64,000 nucleotides of DNA from Sipunculus nudus (lineage: Eukaryota > Annelida > Sipuncula > Golfingiida > Sipunculidae): contig CM049309.1 of NCBI GenBank assembly GCA_026874595.1, positions 21,672,033-21,736,032 on the forward strand, read 5' to 3'. The translations under genes and the position numbers were made by a program. Of the stretch, positions 10,788 to 25,058 are shown in pieces. Under the pieces are notes generated by a model. It was not told the origin of the DNA, did not search any database, and was given only the letters and a program-made list of their open reading frames with translations. Positions within the stretch are counted from its first letter, which is position 1; the number at the start of each line of letters is the position of its first letter.

Positions 10788-11416
10788 TATAAGTGACACT
10801 TAAATATGGACTGCATGTATGTTCATACCAGATCCGTCATTTAACCACAGGAATCATTTCATATCCGAGGACTTTGAGCAAATTCTTCCATAACAAGGGA
10901 AATACAGTCATAAACGAAAGGCGCATTTCCTAAAAACTTACATTTATGGATTTTCATGCGAGGTGTTAGCCCTTGTTGGTCAACAGGTTTCTTCTTTGCG
11001 TGAGAATGATTTATTTGTATTTTCAGTAAACTTTAAGGTCTAAAAAATGTCTCAGGAGAGTGTTTCTCATAATAAGACAAAAAATCACCTGTTGCTGAAC
11101 TTTATCCTGAAAGTTTCTTTACATTTCATTGTGATGGTTTCAATAAAAGCAACCGTAGGTGAAAAATAAGTCTCTGTATGCCCGAATGTAGAAAATATTC
11201 TTAATTTTCAAAATATGTACATATATACAATTCTATAGCGCAGAAGTTTTTCTATATCATAAACCCGTTTTCTTGCCATTCGACCCATGGGAAAATCCGG
11301 CCTCCTATGAAGTTGCCTCCGGGACCTGTTCCAACACAAGAGTTAAGGAAACTGACACAGTGCTTAAGGTTACACAGTCCTGACACAATTCTTAGACCCC
11401 GACACTGAATAGGTGT

Positions 11417-11633
11417 TTATAATTTCGTGTGAGCTTCGTACAGCACTGTCACATTAGGGATTTCTCCGTTGGGCTGTGTCTCTGCATTGTAGCCCTCGTT
11501 GATGCTGCCCGCGGGCTCGCCCTCATCCACGTGGGCTTCGTCAGATTTCTTTAGGTCGTGACGTGACAGGTGGGCAACAATAGCGGCTCCGATACTGTCT
11601 CCTTCCACATTAATCATTGTCCGGAAGCGGTCC
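11417..11633 (-). CDS. EAAT: EAAT exon 8 (TM8 and C-terminus)
   Basis: 217 nt from acceptor CGTGCAG to the TAA at 11417-11419. Encodes [19 protein letters not shown] with the substrate-binding Asp/Arg/Asn, then a polar cytosolic tail ending HTKL. Confidence 0.94.
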
Positions 11634-14600
11634 CTGCACGAAATATACAATATTTAAATATAACTAGACCTTTATAGATATCTAGAGACGAAAGGTCTCT
11701 TTACATCCGTACTTTCATATTTCGTAGACATGAATTTAAAGTGTGTAACATGCGCTTTTAAAAATACCCATATATAAAACGCATGTATATATAAAATTTT
11801 CTGAGTGAAAATTAATCTTAATTTTAAATTTCTATATTAAACGAAAGTGATTGTCCATTGGCTGTCTGTTAAGAGTAGGCTAAAATTATGAGCAAGTATA
11901 TACATCCTACTGTATTTAATTTGTTACAAAAAATTTATAAAACATATAACTGGACAGACAAACATAGGATGTTATTTTTATTCCTTTGATATACATGATA
12001 ATACCAAGAAATTCGATAATATTCGCGAAGTCTGATTTTTCCTTCCAAGTATATATGCCTTTGCTCTCACATATGCTATAACTGATACTTCCACCAGATG
12101 GCGCTAATGTTGATTCAGGCGCAATTGATTAATGTAACGAGACAGGAATGCTTTATTTTATATACTTGTATCATTCACTGTCTTTGTGAAATGATTAAGA
12201 AAAAGAGTGAACTGTTTTCTTACAAAAGCCAGTCAACGGCGAGAATTTTTGCCACGTCATCAGACGGGAGACCCAGGGCTGTGAGCACTATCACCATGGT
12301 AACAATTCCTGCTTGAGGCACACTGGCTGCGCCGATAGAGGCCGCTGTTGCTGTTATACTGAAATAAGGTTTAAAGCGCAATGCTTTACTCTCGAATAAC
12401 TGTTCATATAATATACAGAAACTATCATGTAATCCTGTGTACAGTAAATCGTATATTGATGAAATAAAATTAACAGAACACTGAAAATGAATCATCCATT
12501 ACACTTCACAACACACAGCTTCATAATTCTGAAAGTAGTCGTGACATAACTGTGATTGTGTAGTTCATATATGACGTCACCTACCTGGCCGCTATGATTT
12601 GACCCACGTTTAATTCAATGCCGCGGAGCTGAGCTATGAAGATTGCCGCCACTGCCTCATAGAGGGCAGTACCGTCCATATTGATGGTGGCGCCCACTGG
12701 TAGAACAAAACGTGTTACTCTTGGATCCACCTTATTTTTAACTTCAAGGCATCGGTAAGTAACCGGAAGTGTCGCCGAGCTGTAGGTAATAACAAAAACA
12801 TAGCTAGACATATCTAAATCAGTTCAGTGTGTGACACAGACTTAGAGGTGAGATTGCTGGTCAAATAAAATTTATGTATATTACTTCTTATCACTTAAAA
12901 TTTTTGAAATTCTCAAAATGATTCTGCAGGTGTTGAATGTATTCTATATTATTGAAATCAAAATAGAAATACAATTAAGATAATTAACAAATGACGTTTT
13001 CGTATCATACAGTGATACAGTGCTCATTGAAAGGTAATTAGAGCACCACCTGTGTGTATGTGTTTATGCGTTTATATGCGGGTTTGTGTTAAGGGTCTCA
13101 GGACTGTCACAAGACACTTAAACTCTTAAAAATCTCTGATCTAAAATATTTAATGAAATGAAAAACATTAAGGAGATGAAATTAACATCGCTGACGAAAT
13201 GACTTTGGCTGTCAAACCCAGCTTTGACACTGAAACTTACAACGCATTTGTTAATTTCTGGTGCCTTGACGCATCTGTATGCACTTCAAAATCATGGCAC
13301 GTTATGGCCCCAAACCCAGTTACTCGATTTCAAGAATATTTCTAGAAAATCGTAAGCTTATAAATACATTTTGTTATATTCTATTGTTTTATGCATTTTT
13401 TTATTTTCCCCCTCAATATTACATAAATTGTTCCCATAGGACTACTTGACAATTATACATTTAAACTTTTCGCCTTCTCAAAACTATTTGATATTTCTAC
13501 GGATTGTTTTAAATATTTTTGTCCACTTTTAATCTTGAGCCTTACATAGGAAATTATTTTTAATAAAACTTAATTTTTGTATATTTAAAATTAGATATAA
13601 AAAATATTGATTTGGCAAGCGAAGAACCCAAATATAAAAGGGAAGGATTAACATATATTTTAGCGTGGTACCAAAAGGTTTTATATATGTGCAACAGGTA
13701 TAATATTTATATATTATATTTATTTAAAATCTAATAACTGAATATAATTAAAATATTTTACAATCTGAGTTTAATAAACAAGTATAGGAAAAAAAGAGTT
13801 TCCATAATTGTTTGGCACATTCTAACCTTCTGAAGATGTAACACGTCAGCCTACAACGAATCAGCAAATTTTACTTGCATACTTTTGTAAATGTAATCAA
13901 TGACTGTGGCATTTGTTAATGTTACTGAAACGTTGTGAAAAAAAAATTTGATTTTATTACATTAAAAAAGTAGTTTTTACAATACATAAGGTATATTTTG
14001 GCTCAGTTATTGTTTATGCCTCACTAGAACTTCCCTTTGTAAAAAACAGTATGCCAGTTAATAAAATATTGTCAAATTTATACTGGAATACGTGGACCTG
14101 TTTATCGGAGTTTCGGTTTGAGGCGTAAATGATTTACGATATAAATCGTAAGAATCCTACTACTGGGACCTGTGTGTTTATGTCTATCTGTGTGTGTATA
14201 GTTGTATTTGTGTGTAGGTCAGTGACTTGTAAAGTTTCTGGAACTCGACAAACCTTGACGCTGTACCGAGGGCTGTGGCCAGAGCCTGAGAAGTCCTCAG
14301 TAGGTAAACCAAGGGGTTCTTACGGACAAACGCGAAGTACAGGAGCGGTAAGATAATGATGCCGTGGATAGCCAGCCCGGTCAGTACGGTCACCATGTAC
14401 ATGCCCAGAGCTTTCAGGTCCTGTATAGGGTCCTGCATAGCGATAATCTGTGCTGCTACCAAGAACATAATACCGATAGGGGAGTACCTGCCAACGTCAG
14501 ATAAACGCAAACGTCATTAACACATACTGATGACGTCATTTGAATTTCCTAACTGTAGTTCCCATCGGAACAGTTTATCTACTAGATAAAGACATATTTT

Positions 14601-14675
14601 ATATCCTAAAATTGTAAATGGTGTTATAATTTACAAGATAATTTTTTTTTGCCGTGAACAGAATTGTTATCAATG

Positions 14676-14711
<36 letters not shown>

Positions 14712-17700
14712 ACTATCAAAATAGACAGATAACTAACTATAGAATTCTTCAGTTGAATAAATCTTATGAACAAATACTAATTAATAATTTCGGAAAAAAA
14801 TATATTCAAACAGAAAGATCTGACTGCATAATTTACGTCAAAAGAATATATCTTTAAAATATTTTGATTATATAATTCTATTATGAAAAGTAGAACAAAT
14901 ATGAATTCGTCATTTTTGCTGCAGCCTCGCTTTGAATCGAATCAAGACATTTTGAGAGCCCCACCAGATGACGACGACGACGAGTTGCATGACGGCGTCC
15001 GCCATGGCCAGGAAGAAATTGACGAGGGGTTTTCCAGCTGGTCCCATCCGGCTGATGATAATCCCGAAGGCCACCGAGAACACAACGAGACCTAGCACGT
15101 TCATACCGTCCTCCTGGTTAACCGAGAAGTCGTACGTGGTCACCTCTATTTCCAATAGAAAGTAAGTTCTTGTATCTAATCAAAATGTCAATACAAATGG
15201 AGTATTCAAATCGTTAGATTAGTCCTAATAACAAATATTGTATGGTGAGATATGTTTGGAAAAGCATAACATGGCGGCTTTCGAAATTAGGAACTGAAAG
15301 AATAAACGTTTAAATAGAAAAAAGAGCCGAATGTTGCATCATGGTGCATTTTAAATACACCGGATTGCGCCATAGCAGCCGTATATTGTTTTAACACTGT
15401 GTGGGGGAAACCCACTCATGGCTCCCTCTGCGCCCCCTATTCTCAAATCCTCCATCCGCCCCCGCATTTCAACGGGAAACGTACAGTGACAGTCTTCCAG
15501 CGTGGAAATATTACACCAATATGTAACTAAATCAATTACTTTAAATGTTTCATTAGTAATGTACAACCGGACTCACACACGACACGTATGCAGCAATGGT
15601 TAAGCATACCTTTCCCTTCTATCATTTTTAAATAATATAGGTATGTTAACATACCTGAGATTAATTTCAAAATTTCAACAACAAAAATATATTGCTGCCT
15701 GTAAGAAACTACAAAATAGTTGTAGAAAATATTTCATTTTTGTCAAAATCCCTTAAATCGAAAGAAAGAAAATATATAAATTATATGGTAACATTAACTT
15801 ACTGAAACCTCACCCACCTTGAGTAATATTTTCAGTGCCGTTGCGAATGGTTACATTTGACACATTAGGGATCTGTTGAGTTTTTGTCTGTAATTAATAC
15901 AAACAACAGTAATGATAATTGTTAAATAACGACACTTAAAACTTATTACAGTCCTTATCAAAATATATAGAACACATTGCGAATAAACCTGATATATTGT
16001 TTCAATAAATTCCATGAGAAAGCAAGGGGGGGGGGGGGGGGGGACAAAAGGAATACACCGTTTATATATACATTGGCTGATGACTGCTCGCTCTGACTAT
16101 CAATAGTGTCAATAAAATAAAAAAAAACTTTTTTATCTTCTTGTATACAAGGATGTGTGTATACATATATCAGTAAGATCACTTTCGCTCGAATCCTTAT
16201 TTCAGGGGGAAATTTGAAGAAACAGTGCATATTACACCTCTATAGCTATCTCCGTACGAAAGGCACTATACTATATATCCATACATAGCTCACGGTTTTG
16301 TCCATTTCTCGATAAAAAAACAACCACAAATGGAGACTCGAGCGACTGTGGTAAGATCTTACATTCATTTTAAACTTTAACTTTATTTGTTTTTAATTCT
16401 TCATGTATATCCGAAAGTTTATTTTTAATTCTCCATGTATATTCGAGTAACCCCTTTCGTTATAATAGTATAAATGAGTACGCTTAGATTAATAATCCAA
16501 TGTAACATCAGATAAAATCTTTCATCATTTTTCAAAATTATTAAAAAATTATTTTTACACAGCAGGGATGTACTTACTTGTTTAAAACAGGCCACCACCA
16601 AGTTGTCTGGCAGCATATTTCTGAAAGAAAAATTAAATGTATAGTGGGTTGCAGTCGCACCTATCTGATAAGTTTATGACAACAATGTGTTGTATTTATT
16701 ACAACGTATATATTTAAAGTACATGTTACTTTTAGCACGTTTACATTTTGTCATACAGGTTAATCTTTCAAATATTTTGAGCATGCATATAATAAAATTT
16801 GAATGGTAATTAAATGATTAAATCAAGGATAGAAGAATAAATAATTGTATATTTCTCATTTGGAAATTTGTGTGAATGTCCATTTCTTTTCCGGCTCTGC
16901 CTGAATCTATATTTTAATTGACTGTGGAGGAAATGGATTTTTGTCACGGCACTGGGGCCACGCCTCGGTTTTGCATGTTTTCATGTTCCGACTTGTACGT
17001 GACGCAAGCAGTACAAGAAAAGATCAAACCGTTCTAGACCCAATTTTTTCAAAAGCAGAGATAACGCAATTTTCAAAGAAAGAGACAACCCATATACACA
17101 ATTATTGCTGCGTAATGGCGAATTACTTTTTCGGACTTAAAAATGTGAACTTAAAATGGATGAAACCAGAAATGGATCCGGACCCCACCCCTCCCCCCCC
17201 CCCCCCACCCCTTTTTCGATCCCGCAACATTTTTTTAAGTGTTCAGACAACATTACTATTTTAATGGGTTATCCAGGCTTCGTTTCATAACAGCGACACC
17301 TGTCGTTTTTGTTATGAATCTAAACTTGTCTTTAAGTGTAAACTAATGAACGGGTTGTATAAGCTGGTGTCTATGATATGGCATTCTCCATAAGATATCT
17401 CTCCGCTATTCTCCAATTACGCGGAGTGACATAAATGTAAGTTTGTTAATAATCCATGTTTTGATTCAACAATAACAAATTATTGCCAAAGCTTTCTTTT
17501 GCAGACAAAAGTTAAGTGTCAACTCAGTTTCAATTCAGGTCCTGTAATCTGTGTATTTTTGTAAACTTTCAGAAATAAAGGAAATCTAGAGTACATGAGT
17601 CGTTCCTGTTTGAAATGTTCCATACTTAATTTCACGGAATTCATATTAACACCAGTGTCTCTGCATGTCAGTATCTTTACTCTTATGCTTTTCTCTCTGT

Positions 17701-20700
17701 TTTTTTCACACAATATCTCTGTTTGGTCGGGGGGGGGGGCTGTTTTGTTCTTTACTTTTACAGCTCATATACATCCATGAAAGATCACCCACTGTGTTTT
17801 TTTAACTCTAAAATCTACATGTGAACGCTTAAAGTACTACAGAAATATGAATAAATAAATCAGGATAATTCATCTATTGTAAAGGTCATTAGACGCCATT
17901 GTTGGATTGAAAGACACTTCCCCGAGATTATAATTTCTCTAAACACGGTAACATTTAAAGGTGCATTTCATGTCATATATCGACTCATAGTGTGATTAGG
18001 ATGTGAGATAAAATTTGCTGATAAGAAAATGTGTAACTGTAAAGTTCTGATCTGTTTATCTATACCTTCACTAGTGTATTTCGAAAATATGGCATCCACG
18101 AACCCATAATTACATGAAATTAAAAGGTTTAATATCATTGAATATTTAACTAACTGTGAATGGGTCGTTTTCTTGCATGACATCTCGACGTCGCGTCACT
18201 ACGGGAACTATGAAAACATCACGCGACGTCAAAGTCTTTCAAGTCTGCGATGTCATTTGATGACGTCATAAACGTACCTAGCTACCTTTGGATACGTGTT
18301 TGTTTGGAGAATCAGAAAAAGTAATCTTACTCTGTTTGCAAGTTGTGCCTGTGATTACTCTGCAAATTTCCATCAGAATGATCGTAACGTTCCTCGGAAT
18401 CTGTCAAGTGTTTATCTTGGCTTTAGGACGGACCTTGCAGGAAGCCAACGAAGATGACAGCAGCAGTTTTCTGCCAGCGGTTTTACTAGAAGATAAGTTG
18501 TTCAAGTCCACTGATGCTTGTCCGGCTGTAGGCCTATGCTGCCGAGCTTTGACCTCCCCTACAGGCTGTGGTGGACCCAAAGACCATTGGAAGAGTTCAT
18601 GGCCAGCCTCAGCACCCGCCATCATCCCTGAATACCATGATGCAGTTGTTGGCTCGGAGAAGTTACCGGAAGGAAACGCCCTCAGCTTAAAAGCCTCAGC
18701 CGCCGTGAGTTGTTACTCGAGCAGTGGGAGCGAGTCTTCTTTGGCGGTTGCGGAGGTGCTAACTGGCGGGTCCTTCAGTTCTGGGATCTCGGTGGCCTCC
18801 AGCTGCATATTTGATGGCAGCTTGGCTGGCTTAGCGGACTCTTTCCATGGTCCCAAAGGTCTGCCCAGCCTGGGAGGTTTGGGTCTCTGCCTTGACAGCG
18901 ACAGCACAGCTGGATCGGGCATCAGAGAATCGGACGACGATGTGATCCAAAGGCTACTGAACAATGGAGTGGAAGACGTTATACTGCAGACAGATGAATA
19001 CGGCACTCCTTATCGTCTAGGGGGCGGGGCATACGGCCAGGTCTACCGGGTAAGTTTTTATTTATTGAAACATTACATATATCAATTTGGTAAAAGTGCA
19101 ATATGGGGGACCTGCCGCAACCTGGCATTACTCATATTTAATTTTTCCTATGAATCAAGTTTGGTGTTGTCTTAATTTCTATGTGTATCTTACATAAAAT
19201 ACGCATATTGATGGAAGCATGCAGTAAGCTTCATGCAGGAGCAAGAAAAATAGGGACAGACCGTCAATAATGTAGCCAGTTTTAGGCAGGTCTCCTTTAC
19301 TGCTCTTTTACGATAAATTTTGTGGATTTGATGAGATCTGTCATATACTCCGATTTAAAAATACCACGATGACAATGCTACACGGAAGTGATTCTTTCCG
19401 TTCGCTCAAATTGCGTCAAAATATACTGTGGAAACCAGTATACTGTACATCGTTATCAAATATTATATCATTTAATAATCTATTGTATATATTATATTCT
19501 TATTTATATTATATTATATTATAATTTGCATGATATGATATTGGATTTTATCATATTATATTTTAAGGGCATATTATATTATATTATTTTATATTATATA
19601 ATATTAAATTTTATTATATTATATTATATTCCAAGGGTTCGTATCGAGGTGCCTTGGCTGCGGTCAAAGTGAAGACCAAACTTGATGAAGAAGTCAACAT
19701 TTATCAGGCACTAATGACGTCATCCACTGCTGAAAGATTCGTTAGGTAGGTGACCTCTAATATTATTTTAACAATAATCCTTTCAATAATTATTACTCCA
19801 TGACTATTCCGTCAGCAGTATTATAAATACATGTACATAACTGACTGCCACATGCCAATTTATTGTTCAATTTCAACAAATGGTTGCTGTATAATGCACT
19901 TCTAGAATATTTATACCATCGATATGACGTTACATTATCCATTGTTGAAAAACAAAATAAAAAAATTGGAGAAGTAAGAATAACACTTTGTGAAGGGTTG
20001 TTAATATGTGAACCAATAACATTATAAAAGCGTTTTTCAAACAATTACTGCATTAAATTGGTTTCATTTTAGTCTGTATCACTCTGTGATAGTGAGGGAT
20101 GGCGAGATAATGGCAATGGAACTTTGCGCGTGCAACATACGGGACCTTGTAACCAAAAGGTAACATTCAAATCACGTTCACATAAAAAAGTGGGTGTTAG
20201 ATAGTATTTCTATGACATCTTCATGATGTATACTTTATGGAACAATATTGGTGGGGTTGACTGTTTGTAAAATTAAATCTATAATATTCACTGCATTCAC
20301 CATATTAACACACACATTAACGTACACCAAACACCCATACATGCAGTATTTAGACAATAATGATTAACATTACTGATACTTAAATTAAAACGATATGTTA
20401 ATGAATGTTTGTAGGGGTAGCTTGATTATTCATTATGTTATTAAATGTTAGTAGGGTAACATGTTCATTATTCATTATGTTGCTGGATGTTTGTAGGGTT
20501 ACATGTTCATTATCAATTATGTTCATGAATGTTTGTAGGGTAACATGTTCATTATTCATTTTGTTATTGAACGTTTGTAGGGGTAACCCAGGACTTCCAG
20601 ACAAGGTGATCCGTTATTTGTCCCTTCAGATGCTGACGGCCTTACATTGTCTTCAACAAGCCCGGATTATCCACTTAGACATCAAACCGGACAATTTTCT

Positions 20701-23700
20701 GCTGACACAGCAGGGACAAGTTAAATTGGTATGTATGTTTATTCAGATAAGGGAGTCATTATAAGCCATCTAATTTATCTCGTTTTTTGGTAAATTCTGG
20801 TTCTAGAATAAATAAGAATAGATCCAACAGTCGATTTATTACACTATATTTAATACAGACTAGAATGAAGGACTATACAGTAATTATAGGTCCATGCCTG
20901 TATTTCTGTATTGACATTACATTTAAGAAAAGTTCTGAATAGATTAGATTAAAACAAATGAAAATATGTAACAAGCTGTAACCGGTGGTATATTTTCCTC
21001 TGCAAGTTTTCCCAACATCCTTGTATGTGAGCAAAATCTAACCACGAAACCCGTTATATCTACAAAAATGTGTAATTTATAATTTATAGATCAGATTTCA
21101 TATGGTTTCGTTCGTTTGTTTGCAGTGTGACTTTGGTGTCAGTCGTCGGATCGAGAGTGAAGTAACCGGGACTGACTTGGATGAGACATCTCCCGGTACA
21201 GAGGGATACAAAGCCCCCGAGGTGATACTTGGTGGCAAGATCAGCTTCGAGGCTGACCTCTTTAGCCTGGGGGTCACCATGTACGAGATGTACACGGCCA
21301 GGTTAGTGTCGTATATAATAATACCTCCGCCAGTCGGGGAGATTTTATGTTTTCATTATGGTTTATCTGCTTTTCTGTTAGCAACTTAACTCAGAAAAAT
21401 TACGATCAGATTTCAATTAATTTTGTTCAGGGTTAGGAGGAACATCCATTACATTTTGGAGGTGCTATGACATCACCACGATGTTTTTGATTTAAAATTT
21501 TCTTTAACCTAAGGAGATTGCCTTATCCTGGCCGATGGCTGGAGCCATTTGTATACACTAAAAGGCCCGACTTTGTTATAGAGCTCAGCCATGATCAAAC
21601 TATAGGATGACACGAATTTTTCGTTGTTATGCACGTTACAGTTTATTAGAATCCTGGGGGAGGTAAATGTGAAGTCTCAGACTACATTTCTAATTCTTTT
21701 CTTTCACTTTCGGTTGATATAAGTATAAATCTTAATACACCTTCGAATTCACGTGATACATAAATGTTTAGCTATGAATATCCAACTAAAGCGTTGTATT
21801 TTATAAATATACTGTTTTGTATTTCAGATTGCCGTGGCGACGTGCAAATGACTTTTGCGTTCTGGAAACCTTAGAGACGGTTGGTGTTAAGTACCCAGAC
21901 AGAGTACCAGAGGCTGCTCAGAACCTCCTGATTCAGATACTTGTGTGAGTAGCTCCTTATACATTGAGGTACTCATCGTGTTACAATTTACTTCTGTACT
22001 TTTAAGTTAAGTTCCTCTCTGATCTCAGCGTTAAAATTTGTCTGTACTTATGCTGTCTCTATTAACAAAGGGAATTCTATTTAGTATAAATTTCTTAACT
22101 CCTTAACTCCTAATTGTCCTTCCCCTTGTCTACTTTACAGTGACTAGGTTTCAATTTCTTCACCCTCAAAGTAATGCATGCCTCACCTGATCTCCTTAGT
22201 AAATCTGTAAAATATACATTCATTCAGTCTGCCCATATATATCCTTTATACACTAAACATTCACCGTATATTTATCTATTTTATCAGAACGTAGCTGTAA
22301 CTGCTATATTAATTGTTTTTCCTTTCTGTCATTTTTTTATAAACATCTACATTGCTCTGCCTGCATGTTTTTAACGTATATATCTCTCTATCTACGGCTA
22401 CTGTGTATCTGCGTAACTGCGGACTGTAATCTTGTATAACTCTACTTCTCTTCATTCTACCGTATTTCATCTCTTCAGTCTTGATCCTCAGTCTCGCTTA
22501 CGAATACAGAATTCTCCTGATTTCTACTTGACCCATGAGTAAGTTAACTTCCTTCCCTTTCTTTACCTTTACTAGCCATTGTTCTGAATTTTCATTCAAT
22601 ATTTTAATACCATATGCCATCCGTTGTTTATAACAGTCATTTTTATTAAGAACATTTGATGGTTGAATTGATTTCGGCTGTTTTAACTGGTGAGATCGTT
22701 TGAGGGTAAAATTTAAAAAAAAAGTGTCGTCCCTGAAGATACTGTTAAAGGTGCAGTACCATTATACTTCTATATGTCATGTGTTTATTTATATATTAAC
22801 ATTTTTCGATATTCTTAAATATAGTTTTTCATATTAACACAATAAAAGTGAGAAACAAATATAGAATATAAACAAGTAATTTTGAAGTCGTATGCTAAAG
22901 CGACCTCTGTCGTTCTTTGCAGGTACTTCAGTAGAGCGATGCAGGGCGGAGATGCGAGCTTGCCACCGGATGATGCCATGGTTAGTTCACGAAATTTGAC
23001 GTCATTTGCCACAACCTGCTGTGTGTGTGTGTGAAGGGGGGGGGGGGTTGTTTTCATTTGGTCTCCTCGAGGTTACCCCCCTCAGATCCTCGCTGAAACA
23101 TCGTATAAACTAACATCGCTTTTATATTATAATATAATAATGTCACTTTATACATTGAGATGTGACATTACGTATATTTTTATATACTAGTATGTATTTT
23201 TGTTTGCATACTTCATAATTCTAAGGTATGGATAGTTTATGGATTAATGTCATCCCTTTATATGTAGTGAAGCAAATTAATGTTATTATTAATTTGAACC
23301 GAAACGTTCAGTTAAAATTAGGTTTAAAAACCCGCTTCCGATTGTACTTTTGGTCATATTCAGACGGTAAGAATATACATCAGTTACTACTACTTAATAA
23401 CAGTTAGCTGATATTTATGCAGTTTGACTGACGTGCCGATATTTATGTAGTTTGACTGACGTGCTGTTTCCCTGTATTTTCAGGTATTCCTGATGGAGAC
23501 CGCCACCATGTGTCAGTAACGTCACGATGTACTTTACCATGGTACCGAACCTATCTACCTCATTTCCACAAAGAACCCGGGATACTTGTGAACAGGAGTT
23601 AAGAACTTCAGAAGTTCTCTAACTGAATCGGGTTTTCATGAAATCATCTTCATTATCGATCATTTTCAGCATTGTTATTCAAAGCAACCTGACAAGGCAC

Positions 23701-24844
23701 CATGCATCTTCGCCATCGTCGTCGTCGTTTTAACGATCATCACATTTATAGAATATTTCATAGAACCATTCCTTTCTCATCGAAATCCAACATTATAAAA
23801 AAACAGACACAGGATTTAATGAATGGAAGACAATTTTCAATTTTCATATGAATAATAAATGTTGACTTTAAAAGTATACCTGAGTTTTAGTATATGTTTG
23901 CAGATGGAGTGAACGGTTAAATATATATGGTTAAACATACATAATACTTCCACTGTCGCGCGGGCGTGTGCTTGTGTGTGAACTGACATTCGTTATATAT
24001 ATATATATACATATATATACCCTTATAGTTATATCATTTCGCATTAATCAGTCGGCATTTTTTAAAACCCCGTTTTCCCGCTCACGCACCAAAAAACATT
24101 ATACACCGTACTATAATGACCTAGAGCCGTAAATATGCCAAAACCAGGGACAATGAGTGTAAAGTTATATAAACAATCCTGTTGTGTACAGGTATAAGAC
24201 AGTTCATCAAACAAATCCGTCAACAACACGTTGTATCCTTGTTACGTGCAATCGCATGATGTGCCTTAATATACCAGATATCGTAACAGGTGTTCATAAA
24301 AGGCGGTGAAATTATAATTTATGTCTGATCAGTGAATCGATACGCATGGAAAAATAGTAAATTGTTGTAATATGTGGTGTAAATGACACGCACATTAAAT
24401 AAGAAGCGCACTACATGACCCTGAGAGGCCAAAGACAATAAAACTGTTATGTGTTTATCAAATCCTAATACCAAGAAACAGATTTTTTAAGTATGGCACA
24501 CCTGTAGGCCTCGCTATATAGATGATTGATACCTGTCAAAAGTATTGACATGTATATAATACCCTCCTCCCCCGTCTCTCTCTCTCCAGAAAAGAAAGTA
24601 GACTTATTGTCCACAAATGAAACCTGTGGCTACAAGTAACACAGCAAAAGCTTGTGAGATCGCTCACATGGTTTCACTGTTGTATATACTTGTTGAGAAC
24701 ATGTTGAAGAACTAGCATATATTGACCGGCAGTAACGCTTCGTAATCCTGGCTTGATGTTCGCTGAAATTAATAGATCTATACTTCAGAAGAAAGTTTAA
24801 GCAAAAGCTAGAATGTGTTATATATATATGTAGAGAGAGAGAGT

Positions 24845-24887
<43 letters not shown>

Positions 24888-25002
24888 GGATGTATGAATA
24901 GCCATGCTGGTTCATTGTATGTATATATATATATGATTATGAGATGGAACTAGAATACACAGAATCCCATCGGCAGTGAACCGACGTTTCTGTGTATTCT
25001 AG

Positions 25003-25058
<56 letters not shown>

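Noticed and set aside
15351..15566. 71-codon minus-strand ORF between EAAT exons 3 and 4
   Set aside because: The EAAT exons on either side join directly in phase, and the peptide does not resemble SLC1 proteins.
18288..18377. Upstream extension of the kinase ORF
   Set aside because: The extended frame begins with TTG, not ATG; the first in-frame ATG is at 18378.
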